9,723 bases of DNA. Origin: Thermomicrobiaceae bacterium. Lineage in GTDB: Bacteria; Chloroflexota; Chloroflexia; Thermomicrobiales; Thermomicrobiaceae. The notes under the pieces are model-generated. The model made no database searches, was not told the DNA's origin, and saw only the letters and a program-made list of their open reading frames with translations. Position numbers and translations under genes: made by a program. The DNA is taken from contig JAICWZ010000041.1 in NCBI GenBank assembly GCA_025966355.1, positions 1 through 9,723 of the forward strand, read 5' to 3'. Position 1 is the first letter of the stretch. Every line of letters begins with the position of its first letter. Below, in pieces: positions 1 to 6,353 of the stretch.

Positions 1-645
1 ACCAATCTCCATCTCGTCTTCGCCGAGCTCGAAGCTTGGTTGCCCGGCTGCCGGGACGGTACATGGCGTGAGCGCCATACCCATACTACGCACGTTTTCG
101 TTTACTTTCTCGCAGAGCGCCGCGACCTCATCGAGGCTCGCCTTACGCTCGGCCAGCGCGCCGGTGATCTTTTCGGCGAGTACGGTGCCGCCAACACCAC
201 GCCGGCCCGCGGTAAACGTGCTGTCCTCGACGGCGACATCGTCATTGATAATGACGCTGCGCACGCTGATCCCTTCGGCCTCGGCCAGTTCGGCCGCAAG
301 CTCGAAGTTCATGACGTCGCCCGTGTAGTTCTTCACGATGAAGAGAACTCCGGCACCGCTGTTGACCGCTTTGGCTGCCGCCAGCATCTGATCCGGTACC
401 GGCGAGGTAAAGACGGCCCCTGGACAGGCGGCATCGAGCATGCCCATGCCCACGAATCCACCATGAAGCGGCTCGTGGCCGCTCCCGCCGCCGGAAACGA
501 CCCCGACTTTGCCCGAGATCGGCGCGTCCTTGCGGACGATCAGCTGCAGCTCCGGGTCTACACGCAGCAGATCAGCGTGTGCCAGCGCCATCCCTTCAAG
601 CGTCTCACGGATGGCATTTTCTGGCTGATTAATAAGCTTCTTCAT
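1..645 (-). CDS. dhaK: Dihydroxyacetone kinase subunit DhaK, N-terminal part (3' end outside window)
   Basis: This is the substrate-binding domain of dihydroxyacetone kinase, which phosphorylates dihydroxyacetone to DHAP in the cytoplasm together with an ATP-binding (DhaL-type) domain or a PTS partner. The 215 codons in the window are open and begin [18 protein letters not shown]. Visible motifs are [13 protein letters not shown] (residues 52-64), TSPVPDQ (80-86) and [10 protein letters not shown] (106-115), where Asp110 matches the conserved active-site Asp. The translation stops at DEMEIG, a few residues before the position where the family has its substrate-binding His. The full family length is about 330-360 residues, so roughly 60% is present. 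The ATG at 645 has a good ribosome site (GGAGGG, 5-nt spacer). It follows glpF by 87 bp on the same strand, which suggests a glycerol/dihydroxyacetone utilisation operon. Whether the protein is DhaK alone or a DhaK-DhaL fusion cannot be told from this window. Confidence 0.93.
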   Translation of the reverse strand, partial: MKKLINQPENAIRETLEGMALAHADLLRVDPELQLIVRKDAPISGKVGVVSGGGSGHEPLHGGFVGMGMLDAACPGAVFTSPVPDQMLAAAKAVNSGAGVLFIVKNYTGDVMNFELAAELAEAEGISVRSVIINDDVAVEDSTFTAGRRGVGGTVLAEKITGALAERKASLDEVAALCEKVNENVRSMGMALTPCTVPAAGQPSFELGEDEMEIG

Positions 646-674
646 ATGATCCCTCCATTGTGGATCGGGGGAGA

Positions 675-711
675 TCTGCCCGATCGCACAACTCCCGGGC
701 GATCGGGCAGA
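675..711 (-). other. Perfect 13-bp stem-loop between glpF and dhaK
   Basis: Arm TCTGCCCGATCGC at 675-687 is exactly repeated in reverse complement at 699-711, leaving an 11-nt loop. It fills much of the 87-bp gap between the glpF stop (733) and the dhaK start (645). In the minus-strand transcript the stem is followed by a C-rich stretch, not a U-run, so it is not a typical intrinsic terminator. It could be a partial terminator, a processing or stability element giving different glpF and dhaK levels, or a protein operator. The inverted repeat is seen directly; its role is inferred. Confidence 0.6.
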
Positions 712-732
712 CTTTGGTCCGGCGTTGAGGTT

Positions 733-1644
733 CTATTCCTCGATCGCGGTCCGGCCGACTTCCTCCACGTCCGGCGCCGGTGTGGCACCACGTGCAACGA
801 GCACGTCATGAATAAGGAAGTCATAGATGTACGCGCCGACGACGCCGCCAATCAATGGACCAACAATCGGAATCCAGAAGTAATTGTCGACACCGGGAAA
901 GGCGTTATGCCCCCAGCCGGCAAGCCAGGCAAGGACGCGCGGACCAAAGTCACGCGCGGGATTGATTGCGTACCCGGCGTTCGCGCCGAACGAGATACCG
1001 ATCGCGACGACGATCAGTCCAATAATGAACGGCCCGATGTTCCCCTTTGGCGCCATGTTGAGAACATCGACCACGGCGAGGATCAACAAAACCAGAAATG
1101 CCGTGCCGATCACCTGATCGAGCAAGGGCCCAAACCAACCGCCGTTGAAATACGGCGCGGGGAATGTGGCGAATATACTGAAGGTGGTGTTTCCACTCGG
1201 GTCGCCGCGAACGATTTTCGCCGCCTTCTCATACGCTTTGATCGCATCGTGATAGTTCGCGAAGACGAGCGCCGCGCCGGCAAAGGCACCGAGGACTTGA
1301 GCGATACAGTAGGGAATAACCTTCTTCCAGGGAAACCCACGTCTGGCGGCGAACGCAACCGTCACCGCCGGGTTGAGATGGGCGCCCGAGATCCCACCCG
1401 CCACGTAGACACCGAAGGCAACGGCAAGTCCCCAGCCCCAGCCGATCAACAACCAGTCGCCTGCGGCCTGGAAGATCGTCGTCGACGTGGCAGCGCGGCC
1501 CGACGAATTAAGCGCCGCCACCGCCATCGCGACGACTCCGTCGCCGAACGCGATCAACACAAACGTGCCAAGAAACTCAGCAACCAACTCCCCCCAGACG
1601 GTTGCTCGCCAACCAGTCTTGACCCCTATCTTCGCAGTCGCCAT
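733..1644 (-). CDS. glpF: Glycerol uptake facilitator (aquaglyceroporin, MIP family)
   Basis: This is a 303-residue inner-membrane channel of the MIP family, expected to let glycerol diffuse into the cell. Both half-helix motifs are present: NPA at 91-93 in GAHLNPAVTVA and NPA at 228-230 in NPARDFGPR, the second being the extended form typical of glycerol facilitators. By alignment to E. coli GlpF, the selectivity filter would be Trp71, Gly216, Tyr225 and Arg231, so Tyr replaces Phe200 of GlpF. Hydrophobic segments lie near residues 20-45, 62-84, 108-129, 175-195, 204-222 and 256-278, fitting six helices. The start is the ATG at 1644, preceded by GGAAGGAG at a suitable distance. The frame stays open upstream to 1824, but that extension is polar, unlike the family, and has no comparable ribosome site. 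The C-terminal tail after about 285 is polar and probably cytoplasmic. It is followed by dhaK. Confidence 0.93.
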   Translation of the reverse strand: MATAKIGVKTGWRATVWGELVAEFLGTFVLIAFGDGVVAMAVAALNSSGRAATSTTIFQAAGDWLLIGWGWGLAVAFGVYVAGGISGAHLNPAVTVAFAARRGFPWKKVIPYCIAQVLGAFAGAALVFANYHDAIKAYEKAAKIVRGDPSGNTTFSIFATFPAPYFNGGWFGPLLDQVIGTAFLVLLILAVVDVLNMAPKGNIGPFIIGLIVVAIGISFGANAGYAINPARDFGPRVLAWLAGWGHNAFPGVDNYFWIPIVGPLIGGVVGAYIYDFLIHDVLVARGATPAPDVEEVGRTAIEE

Positions 1645-1677
1645 TGCATGCTCCTTCCGGCGACTAAAGGACGCGCT

Positions 1678-1697
1678 ACGATCTTTCAAAAGATCGT
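1678..1697 (-). other. Small hairpin in the glpF leader
   Basis: ACGATCTT at 1678-1685 is matched by its reverse complement at 1690-1697, with a 4-nt loop that could close by one more A-T pair. In the minus-strand transcript it ends about 33 nt before the glpF ATG, just upstream of the GGAAGGAG ribosome site. It could be an operator half-site pair or a leader structure affecting glpF translation. Eight base pairs can arise by chance, so the assignment is tentative. Confidence 0.35.
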
Positions 1698-2056
1698 CGA
1701 TGTAAGATATCGCAATTTTCGGACCTAAGCACGCGACCCCATGATCGTGAGACTTGGGACGAAACCGACGGCTTTCTATCTCCATCTCGGTTTGGAAGCC
1801 AAGATGCGGTTTGGTATGAGACACGCTCCTCGATCATCGAAAGTTGTCGTTTTTCGTTCAATCTCTGCGGCACCGATGTTGATTGGTGGCGTAAGCCGAG
1901 GGGGCGCTCAAACGAACAAACCTCTTATTTTTATAGTAGCACCGTAGCTGGCAAATGACGAGATGACAATTCAGTCATACCGACCGAACGGGACAAGGCC
2001 CAAATTGATCCGACCACTGCGCAACCGCACTGATACTTCCGCTTACGGCCAGCCGT

Positions 2057-2086
2057 TTGACGCGCTTCGAGCCATCATGCTATAGT
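2057..2086 (+). promoter_or_regulatory. Sigma-70-type promoter of the rpsP operon
   Basis: TTGACG at 2057-2062 and TATAGT at 2081-2086 are separated by 18 bp, and a TGC immediately before the -10 box (2078-2080) gives an extended -10. This is close to the housekeeping sigma-factor consensus and points rightward at rpsP. Transcription would start near 2093, giving a leader of about 100 nt. The boxes are visible directly; activity is inferred. Confidence 0.7.
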
Positions 2087-2193
2087 CAGTCTTCACCGGG
2101 GGAGCCCTGGCTACTGTCTGGTGCCTTGAACCAAGATTTGACGACGACCTTAAACGAGCTGAAGTTCATTTTCAGGAGAGGGAGCACGCAAGC

Positions 2194-2487
2194 GTGATCA
2201 AACTTCGACTGCGGCGCATGGGAGCGAAAAGACAACCGAGCTACCGTATTGTAGCCGCGGACGTGCGTTCTCCCCGTGACGGTCGTTTCATCGAGATTGT
2301 CGGCTTCTACAATCCGCAGACCGATCCGTATACGCTGAAGGTCAACACCGAACGGGCCAAGTACTGGATCGAGCATGGCGCGCAGCCGACCGAAACGGTC
2401 CGCTCGCTCCTGGTCAAATCGGGCGTCCTTCCGGGGCGTGCCGACGCGGCGAACGCCGCTCCAACGGCCGCGACGGCGACGGAGTAA
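2194..2487 (+). CDS. rpsP: 30S ribosomal protein S16
   Basis: This is the small-subunit ribosomal protein bS16, a 16S rRNA binder needed for 30S assembly. The 97-residue product begins MIKLRLRRMGAKRQPSYRIV and contains the family blocks DGRFIEIVGFYNPQ (29-42) and RAKYWIEHGAQPTETVRSLL, with a low-complexity Ala/Thr-rich tail (from about residue 83) that is common and variable in this family. The start is GTG at 2194, behind a purine-rich AGGAGAGGGAG stretch ending 9 nt upstream. It is the first gene of a group with khpA and rimM and lies about 100 nt after a strong promoter. ffh, its common upstream neighbour in many bacteria, is not here. Confidence 0.97.
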   Translation: MIKLRLRRMGAKRQPSYRIVAADVRSPRDGRFIEIVGFYNPQTDPYTLKVNTERAKYWIEHGAQPTETVRSLLVKSGVLPGRADAANAAPTAATATE

Positions 2488-2527
2488 CGGTTCCGGCCAT
2501 TTCGACCGCAGAAGATGACGTTGGAGG

Positions 2528-2551
2528 CTGGCTACCGTTCCGGGTAGCCAG
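2528..2551 (+). other. Hairpin between rpsP and khpA
   Basis: CTGGCTACC at 2528-2536 pairs perfectly with GGTAGCCAG at 2543-2551 around a 6-nt loop, with possible G-U extension below the stem. It is followed by TTCAGCTTTA, which is only weakly T-rich, so it is at best a leaky intrinsic terminator. It sits 40 nt after the rpsP stop and ends 37 nt before the khpA ATG. A likely role is to lower downstream expression relative to the abundant S16, or to protect the rpsP 3' end. This role is inferred. Confidence 0.5.
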
Positions 2552-2588
2552 TTCAGCTTTACGATCACAATGCTGAAGGGTGGGTTCG

Positions 2589-2828
2589 ATGGAGCAGCTG
2601 GAAGAGCTCGTCTTGTATATGGCCCGCAACCTCGTCGACGATCCCGATAATGTCAAAGTGGAGACTCGCCAGCGCGGCCGCATCATGACCGTCACGCTCA
2701 CCGTTCCGCCCGACGATATGGGCAAGGTGATCGGACGACAGGGCCGCATCGCCCGATCGATGCGCACACTGCTTACCATTGCCTCTTCGCGCGAAGGTTA
2801 CCGGGCCAGCCTCGATATCAATGGCTGA
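2589..2828 (+). CDS. khpA: KhpA family KH-domain RNA-binding protein
   Basis: This is a small single-KH-domain protein of the KhpA (YlqC) family, which binds RNA, often as a partner of KhpB, and affects cell division or translation in firmicutes. The 79-residue product begins MEQLEELVLYMARNLVDDPD, matching the family N-terminus, and carries the KH GxxG loop as GRQG at 49-52 within MGKVIGRQGRIARSMRT. The ATG at 2589 is chosen because AAGGG lies 8 nt upstream. A GTG at 2580, three codons earlier, lacks a suitably placed ribosome site. The stop overlaps the rimM start by 8 bp, so the two are probably translationally coupled. The position between rpsP and rimM is the usual one for this family. 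Confidence 0.92.
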   Translation: MEQLEELVLYMARNLVDDPDNVKVETRQRGRIMTVTLTVPPDDMGKVIGRQGRIARSMRTLLTIASSREGYRASLDING

Positions 2829-3342
2829 GAGCGACAGCGCACAACCCGAGCGCCTCGCCATCGGCGTCATCGTCGCACCGCACGGTACACGCGGCGAAGT
2901 GCGCATGCAGATCTGGACACATTTCCCGGAGCATCTTTCCGATATCCATGAGGTCTATCTCGGTGACGAGCAGCAGCCCCGCCGCCTGCGGCGGATCGGC
3001 GCTTCACGCGGTCATGCAACACTCTCGCTCCAGGGAGTGACCGATCGCGAGACGGCCGAAGATTTACGCGGCACCGTCGTCCGGATCGATCGCGAGCAGG
3101 CCGCCCCGCTCGAAGAGGGCGAGTTCTACCAATTCGAACTGATCGGCCTGAAGGTCGAAACCGAGTCCGGCGAGCCGCTCGGCACCGTCGCCGAGATCAT
3201 CGAGACCGGCGCCAACGATGTCTATGTCATACGCGACGCCGAGGGGAAAGAAACGCTCGTTCCCGCCCTCAAGGATGTCGTGCCGGTGATTGATCTTGAA
3301 GCCGGCAAGATGATTGTGCGGCCGTTGGACTACTGGGGCTGA
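2821..3342 (+). CDS. rimM: Ribosome maturation factor RimM
   Basis: RimM binds S19 and helps the 30S head domain mature. The product is 173 residues, normal for the family. The N-terminal RimM domain (about 12-92) contains the signature IGVIVAPHGTRGEVRM, and the C-terminal PRC-barrel (about 98-171) contains EGEFYQFELIGLKVETESG and ETGANDVYVI followed by LVPALKDVVPVIDLE. The start is the ATG at 2821, inside the 3' end of khpA (8-bp overlap). An in-frame upstream start at 2779 would add residues lying wholly in khpA and absent from the family. The last 13 bp overlap the end of the convergent hisIE. trmD, often the next gene in this group, is absent. Confidence 0.96.
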   Translation: MAESDSAQPERLAIGVIVAPHGTRGEVRMQIWTHFPEHLSDIHEVYLGDEQQPRRLRRIGASRGHATLSLQGVTDRETAEDLRGTVVRIDREQAAPLEEGEFYQFELIGLKVETESGEPLGTVAEIIETGANDVYVIRDAEGKETLVPALKDVVPVIDLEAGKMIVRPLDYWG

Positions 3343-3989
3343 TCCGGCAGCGGACGTCCCCGGCGCGTTGAGAGAACCTTCCAGACCTCTTCTCTGGGTA
3401 CCCCGGTCGCTTCCAGCATAACCAGCACGTGATAGATCAGGTCGGACGCTTCGTTGGCCAGTGCATCCGGCTCGCCATTCTTGGCCGCGATGATCACCTC
3501 GGCCGCCTCCTCGCCGATCTTCTTGCCGATTTTGTCGATCCCCTGTTCCAACAGGTAGTTGGTGTAGGAGCCGCTCACCGGTTGCGCCTTGCGTGATGCC
3601 ACCACTTCGGCGACGTCATCGACCACCCGGCTCGTCTCCGGCAGCGGAATCAACTCGGCGACCGGCGCACCGTCAAAACAACTCTCGGTACCAAGATGAC
3701 AGGTTGGCCCAGCCGACCGTACCTGCACCAGCAGCGTATCGCCATCGCAATCGGTACGCACTTCAAGCACCTGATGCACGTTGCCGGACGACTCGCCCTT
3801 CATCCAGAGCTTCTGCCGGCTCCGGCTCCAGAAATGGAGTGTGCCGCTGCTCAGCGTCAACTCCAGCGCCTCACGGTTCATATAACCCAGCATCCGCACT
3901 CGACCGTTCGCGACATCCTGCACGATGGCGGGGATGAGCCCGTTGGAATCGAACTTAAGGCGTGAATAGTCAAATTTATCGTTGGTCAA
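3330..3989 (-). CDS. hisIE: Bifunctional phosphoribosyl-AMP cyclohydrolase / phosphoribosyl-ATP pyrophosphatase
   Basis: This fused enzyme performs the second and third steps of histidine synthesis: PR-ATP pyrophosphohydrolysis (HisE) and ring opening of PR-AMP (HisI). The HisI domain comes first and includes GYMNREAL, SRSRQKLWMKGESSGN, the metal-binding DCDGD (80-84 from the start used here) and the zinc cysteines in CHLGTESCF (97 and 104). The HisE domain follows (about 137-210) with GSYTNYLLEQG, KKIGEEAAEVIIAA and NEASDLIYHVLVML. The start is uncertain. TTG at 3989 is preferred because GGTGAGGG lies 9 nt upstream. TTG at 3998 would add three residues but leaves almost no spacer. The gene follows aroF by 12 bp, or 3 bp with the longer start, and is the last gene of the operon. 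No other his gene is in the window. Confidence 0.92.
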   Translation of the reverse strand: MTNDKFDYSRLKFDSNGLIPAIVQDVANGRVRMLGYMNREALELTLSSGTLHFWSRSRQKLWMKGESSGNVHQVLEVRTDCDGDTLLVQVRSAGPTCHLGTESCFDGAPVAELIPLPETSRVVDDVAEVVASRKAQPVSGSYTNYLLEQGIDKIGKKIGEEAAEVIIAAKNGEPDALANEASDLIYHVLVMLEATGVPREEVWKVLSTRRGRPLPDQPQ

Positions 3990-4001
3990 CGTGAGCAACC
4001 C

Positions 4002-5051
4002 TCACCCCGCCGCGACCGCTTCGACGCTGCCGCTGCGCAGCGAGCGGCCAACTGCCTGGGCGACGCTGCGCACCGGCGGAATCGCCGCCGCGAAGTTCTC
4101 GAACGTCAGCGACTGGCCGCCGTCCGAGAGCGCCGAATCCGGATTTGGATGCACCTCGACGATCAGGCCGTCGGCACCGGCCGCGACGCCTGCCAGCATC
4201 ATCGACGGCACCAGATACCACTTGCCGGTGCCGTGACTCGGATCGACGACGATCGGCAGGTGGCTCAGCCGCTTGACGACCGGCACGGCGCTCAGGTCGA
4301 GCGTGTTGCGCGTCATTGTCTCGTAGGTGCGGATACCGCGCTCGCAGAGAATGACATTCTCGTTCCCTTGCGCCATCACGTATTCCGCCGCCAGCAACCA
4401 CTCTTCCATCTGCGCCGACATGCCGCGCTTCAGCAGCACCGGCAGATTCGAGCGACCGGCAACCTCGAGCAGCAGGAAGTTCTGCATATTGCGCGCGCCG
4501 ATCTGCAAGACGTCGGTGTACTGGGAGACGAGATCGAAATCGGTCGGGTTGAGCAGTTCAGTGACGATCTTGAGGCCGGTTTCCTCGCGCGCTCTCGCCA
4601 GCATTTCGAGGCCGGCTTCGCCGTGCCCGCGGAACTCGTAGGGCGAGGTGCGCGGCTTGAAGGCGCCACCACGCAGCATCGTCGCGCCCGCCTCCTTAAC
4701 GGCGTGCGCGGTGCGCAAAATCTGGTCTTGAGACTCGACCGAACACGGCCCGGCGATGATCTGCACCTCGTTGCCACCGACCTTGACGCCGCCAACATCG
4801 ACGATCGTGTCGGACGGATGGAAATCGCGGCTTACCAGCTTGTAGCGCTTGCTGACCCGAATCACCTGCTGGACGCCCGGCAGCAGCCCCATCGTCTCAT
4901 ATAGCGCGTCGGGCAACGGCGTGCCGAGCACGCCGAGGATCGACTGACCCGTTCCGACGATCTGGCGCGTGCCAAATCCCGCCTCTTCGACGCGCTTGAC
5001 CACGTCATTGACTTGCTCGTCCGTCGCCGTCGGCTCCAGCACGATGATCAT
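4002..5051 (-). CDS. aroF: 3-deoxy-7-phosphoheptulonate synthase (DAHP synthase, type I-beta)
   Basis: This enzyme condenses phosphoenolpyruvate and erythrose 4-phosphate to DAHP, the first step of the shikimate pathway. The 349-residue protein has an N-terminal ferredoxin-like domain (about 1-68, [18 protein letters not shown]) and a TIM-barrel catalytic domain, as in the Thermotoga maritima enzyme, where the N-terminal domain gives feedback inhibition. Catalytic motifs are GPCSVES (101-107), [11 protein letters not shown] (132-142), IGARNMQNF (184-192), KRG (208-210) and VDPSHGTG (269-276). The metal ligands Cys103, His273, Glu299 and Asp310 are all present, one residue offset from T. maritima. 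The start is ATG 5051 behind GGAGGG. It lies 44 bp after aroH and just before hisIE. The gene name varies between genomes (aroF, aroG or aroA-type). Confidence 0.95.
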   Translation of the reverse strand: MIIVLEPTATDEQVNDVVKRVEEAGFGTRQIVGTGQSILGVLGTPLPDALYETMGLLPGVQQVIRVSKRYKLVSRDFHPSDTIVDVGGVKVGGNEVQIIAGPCSVESQDQILRTAHAVKEAGATMLRGGAFKPRTSPYEFRGHGEAGLEMLARAREETGLKIVTELLNPTDFDLVSQYTDVLQIGARNMQNFLLLEVAGRSNLPVLLKRGMSAQMEEWLLAAEYVMAQGNENVILCERGIRTYETMTRNTLDLSAVPVVKRLSHLPIVVDPSHGTGKWYLVPSMMLAGVAAGADGLIVEVHPNPDSALSDGGQSLTFENFAAAIPPVRSVAQAVGRSLRSGSVEAVAAG

Positions 5052-5095
5052 CTTCGCGTTCCCTCCGTCACAAAACTCCCCAACGCGGTGTCGAG

Positions 5096-5485
5096 CTACG
5101 GTTGTACAGTACCGCTCGAACGATAAGCCCAGTCCGGACGCAACTCGACCGCCCGGCGCAGATAGACGTGGCGCATTTCGCGCAAGGATTTTTCGGTGTT
5201 GTAGTGGATCAAGACGCGGATGGCCCGCTCTAATGATCCCGGTACGCCGATCTCATGCATGCACATCAATGCGACCTGATCCCAGCCGAAGGCACGAGCC
5301 GCGACGGCCGGGAAGGCGGCGTCGAGATCAGGCGATGTGGTGAAGATGACACTGGCAACGTCTTCAACGTCGAGCTGATTGGCATCGACGATCGCGGCCA
5401 GCAGTTCATGGGTCGCATCCAGGATCTCTTGCGCGCTGTTGCATTCAACCGTGGTCGCTCCGCGAATTCCCCGGCACCGCATCAT
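5096..5485 (-). CDS. aroH: Monofunctional chorismate mutase, AroH class
   Basis: AroH rearranges chorismate to prephenate, committing it to phenylalanine and tyrosine. The 129-residue product matches the trimeric Bacillus subtilis AroH type in length and sequence: [10 protein letters not shown] at the N-terminus, [21 protein letters not shown] and RHVYL. The residues matching the B. subtilis active site (Arg7, Cys75, Glu78, Arg90, Tyr108) are all present. Two adjacent ATG codons (5485 and 5482) can start it. The first has GGGGAG about 10 nt upstream, and B. subtilis AroH also begins Met-Met. The frame is open to 5557, but that extension is Cys/Arg-rich, overlaps trpA and is not family-like. 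It lies 61 bp after trpA and 44 bp before aroF. Confidence 0.93.
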   Translation of the reverse strand: MMRCRGIRGATTVECNSAQEILDATHELLAAIVDANQLDVEDVASVIFTTSPDLDAAFPAVAARAFGWDQVALMCMHEIGVPGSLERAIRVLIHYNTEKSLREMRHVYLRRAVELRPDWAYRSSGTVQP

Positions 5486-5546
5486 CAGGCAGCTTCTCCC
5501 CGGCAAGCGGCACCATCGCGACGACTCGTACCAATCGCAGCCCGCG

Positions 5547-6353
5547 CTACAACCCACGAAGGTAGCGCACGAAGTCGCGCATCACCTCCGGCTGCTGCTC
5601 GCGCGATGCCCGGCCGAGCCGATCGATCACGGAACTCCCGACGGCCACTGCTTCCGCGTACTTCCCGACTTCGGCCACGTGTTCCGGCTTCGAGATGCCA
5701 AAGCCGACCGCCAGCGGAAGGTCGGTCTTTTCGCGGACACGCGCGAGAAACGCTGCAAGCCCACTTGGCAACGAGCTGCGCGCGCCGGTCGTTCCTGTCA
5801 AAGACACGCAATAGATGAATCCACTCGCCTGTTGCGCAACCGCTCCGATCAACGCATCGGTGCTGGTCGGAGCGACCATGAAGATCAGATCGCGCCCATG
5901 CCGTCGACAAGCTTTCACAAGCTCATCGCTCTCCCCAACCGGCAGATCGGGCACGATCAAGCCATCAACGCCAGCTTCGGCACACTGTTCCGCGAAGCGG
6001 TCCAGACCGTAGCTGGCAATGGGGTTGAAGTATCCCATGAAGGCGAGCGGAACGTCAACGCCAGCCGCGCGCAGCTCACGGGCCGTGCGCAAGCAGTACT
6101 CGACGGTCACGCCGTTCTTCAGCGCTTCGAAACTCGAATGCTGCACGGTGGCACCGTCGGCCAGCGGATCGGAGAAGGGGATGCCCAGCTCGATCATCGT
6201 CGCGCCGCCCTCGACGAGCGCCGGCACGACGTGCTGGACGGTGTCGATCTCGGGATAGCCGACCGTCACATAGGGAATGACGCCGGTTTCGCCTTCGCTT
6301 CGTAATCGGGTGAAGGCGGCTGAAATTCGGCTTTCTGATTTGGTCGCGGTCAT
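5547..6353 (-). CDS. trpA: Tryptophan synthase alpha subunit
   Basis: TrpA cleaves indole-3-glycerol phosphate to indole and glyceraldehyde 3-phosphate and passes indole to TrpB through a tunnel. The 268-residue protein is a TIM barrel of normal length. The catalytic acids are visible as Glu55 in [10 protein letters not shown] and Asp66 in PLADG, matching Glu49 and Asp60 of the enteric enzyme. The loop and phosphate-binding segments [14 protein letters not shown] and [10 protein letters not shown] are intact. The start is the ATG at 6353, which overlaps the trpB stop as ATGA, implying coupled translation and the equal subunit dosage needed for the alpha2-beta2 complex. aroH follows after 61 bp. 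Confidence 0.97.
   Translation of the reverse strand: MTATKSESRISAAFTRLRSEGETGVIPYVTVGYPEIDTVQHVVPALVEGGATMIELGIPFSDPLADGATVQHSSFEALKNGVTVEYCLRTARELRAAGVDVPLAFMGYFNPIASYGLDRFAEQCAEAGVDGLIVPDLPVGESDELVKACRRHGRDLIFMVAPTSTDALIGAVAQQASGFIYCVSLTGTTGARSSLPSGLAAFLARVREKTDLPLAVGFGISKPEHVAEVGKYAEAVAVGSSVIDRLGRASREQQPEVMRDFVRYLRGL

Larger units (their letters stand above)
1645..2193. other. Divergent intergenic region between glpF and rpsP
   Basis: This 549-bp stretch separates the leftward glpF operon from the rightward rpsP operon. It holds the glpF ribosome site and leader hairpin (1678-1697), an AT-rich patch at about 1921-1940, and a clear rightward promoter at 2057-2086 followed by a leader of about 100 nt. 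I did not find a convincing -35/-10 pair for glpF on the minus strand. Short open frames inside it (for example 1741-1947, plus strand) resemble no protein I know and lack good ribosome sites, so I do not call genes there. Confidence 0.6.

Noticed and set aside
40..1728. A long plus-strand open frame of 562 codons antisense to glpF and dhaK
   Set aside because: Its translation is Arg/Asp-rich with no recognisable fold, it spans two clearly real minus-strand genes and their spacer, and it is what high-GC codon bias produces opposite real genes.
1645..1824. A 60-residue N-terminal extension of GlpF
   Set aside because: The ATG at 1644 has a good ribosome site and gives a normal-length protein; the extension is polar, lacks family similarity and covers the leader hairpin.
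1741..1947. A possible 68-residue small protein in the glpF-rpsP gap
   Set aside because: No ribosome site of note, no recognisable motif, and a composition typical of translated non-coding DNA.
2966..2993. A GC-rich inverted repeat (CCGCCGC/GCGGCGG) in rimM
   Set aside because: Short, with almost no loop, and made of GC-rich codons that recur by chance in such genomes.
4149..4904. A 251-codon plus-strand open frame opposite aroF
   Set aside because: It is a shadow of aroF, whose catalytic motifs and metal ligands are complete; the antisense product is low-complexity His/Arg/Asp-rich.
5486..5557. An N-terminal extension of AroH reaching into trpA
   Set aside because: AroH-class proteins start right before RGIRGATT; the extension is Cys/Arg-rich and the ATG at 5485 has its own ribosome site.
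1941..6018. A 14-nt string (ACCGTAGCTGGCAA) at about 1941 and again at about 6005 inside trpA
   Set aside because: A single 14-mer shared in about 10 kb can easily be chance; there is no longer repeat or shared context.
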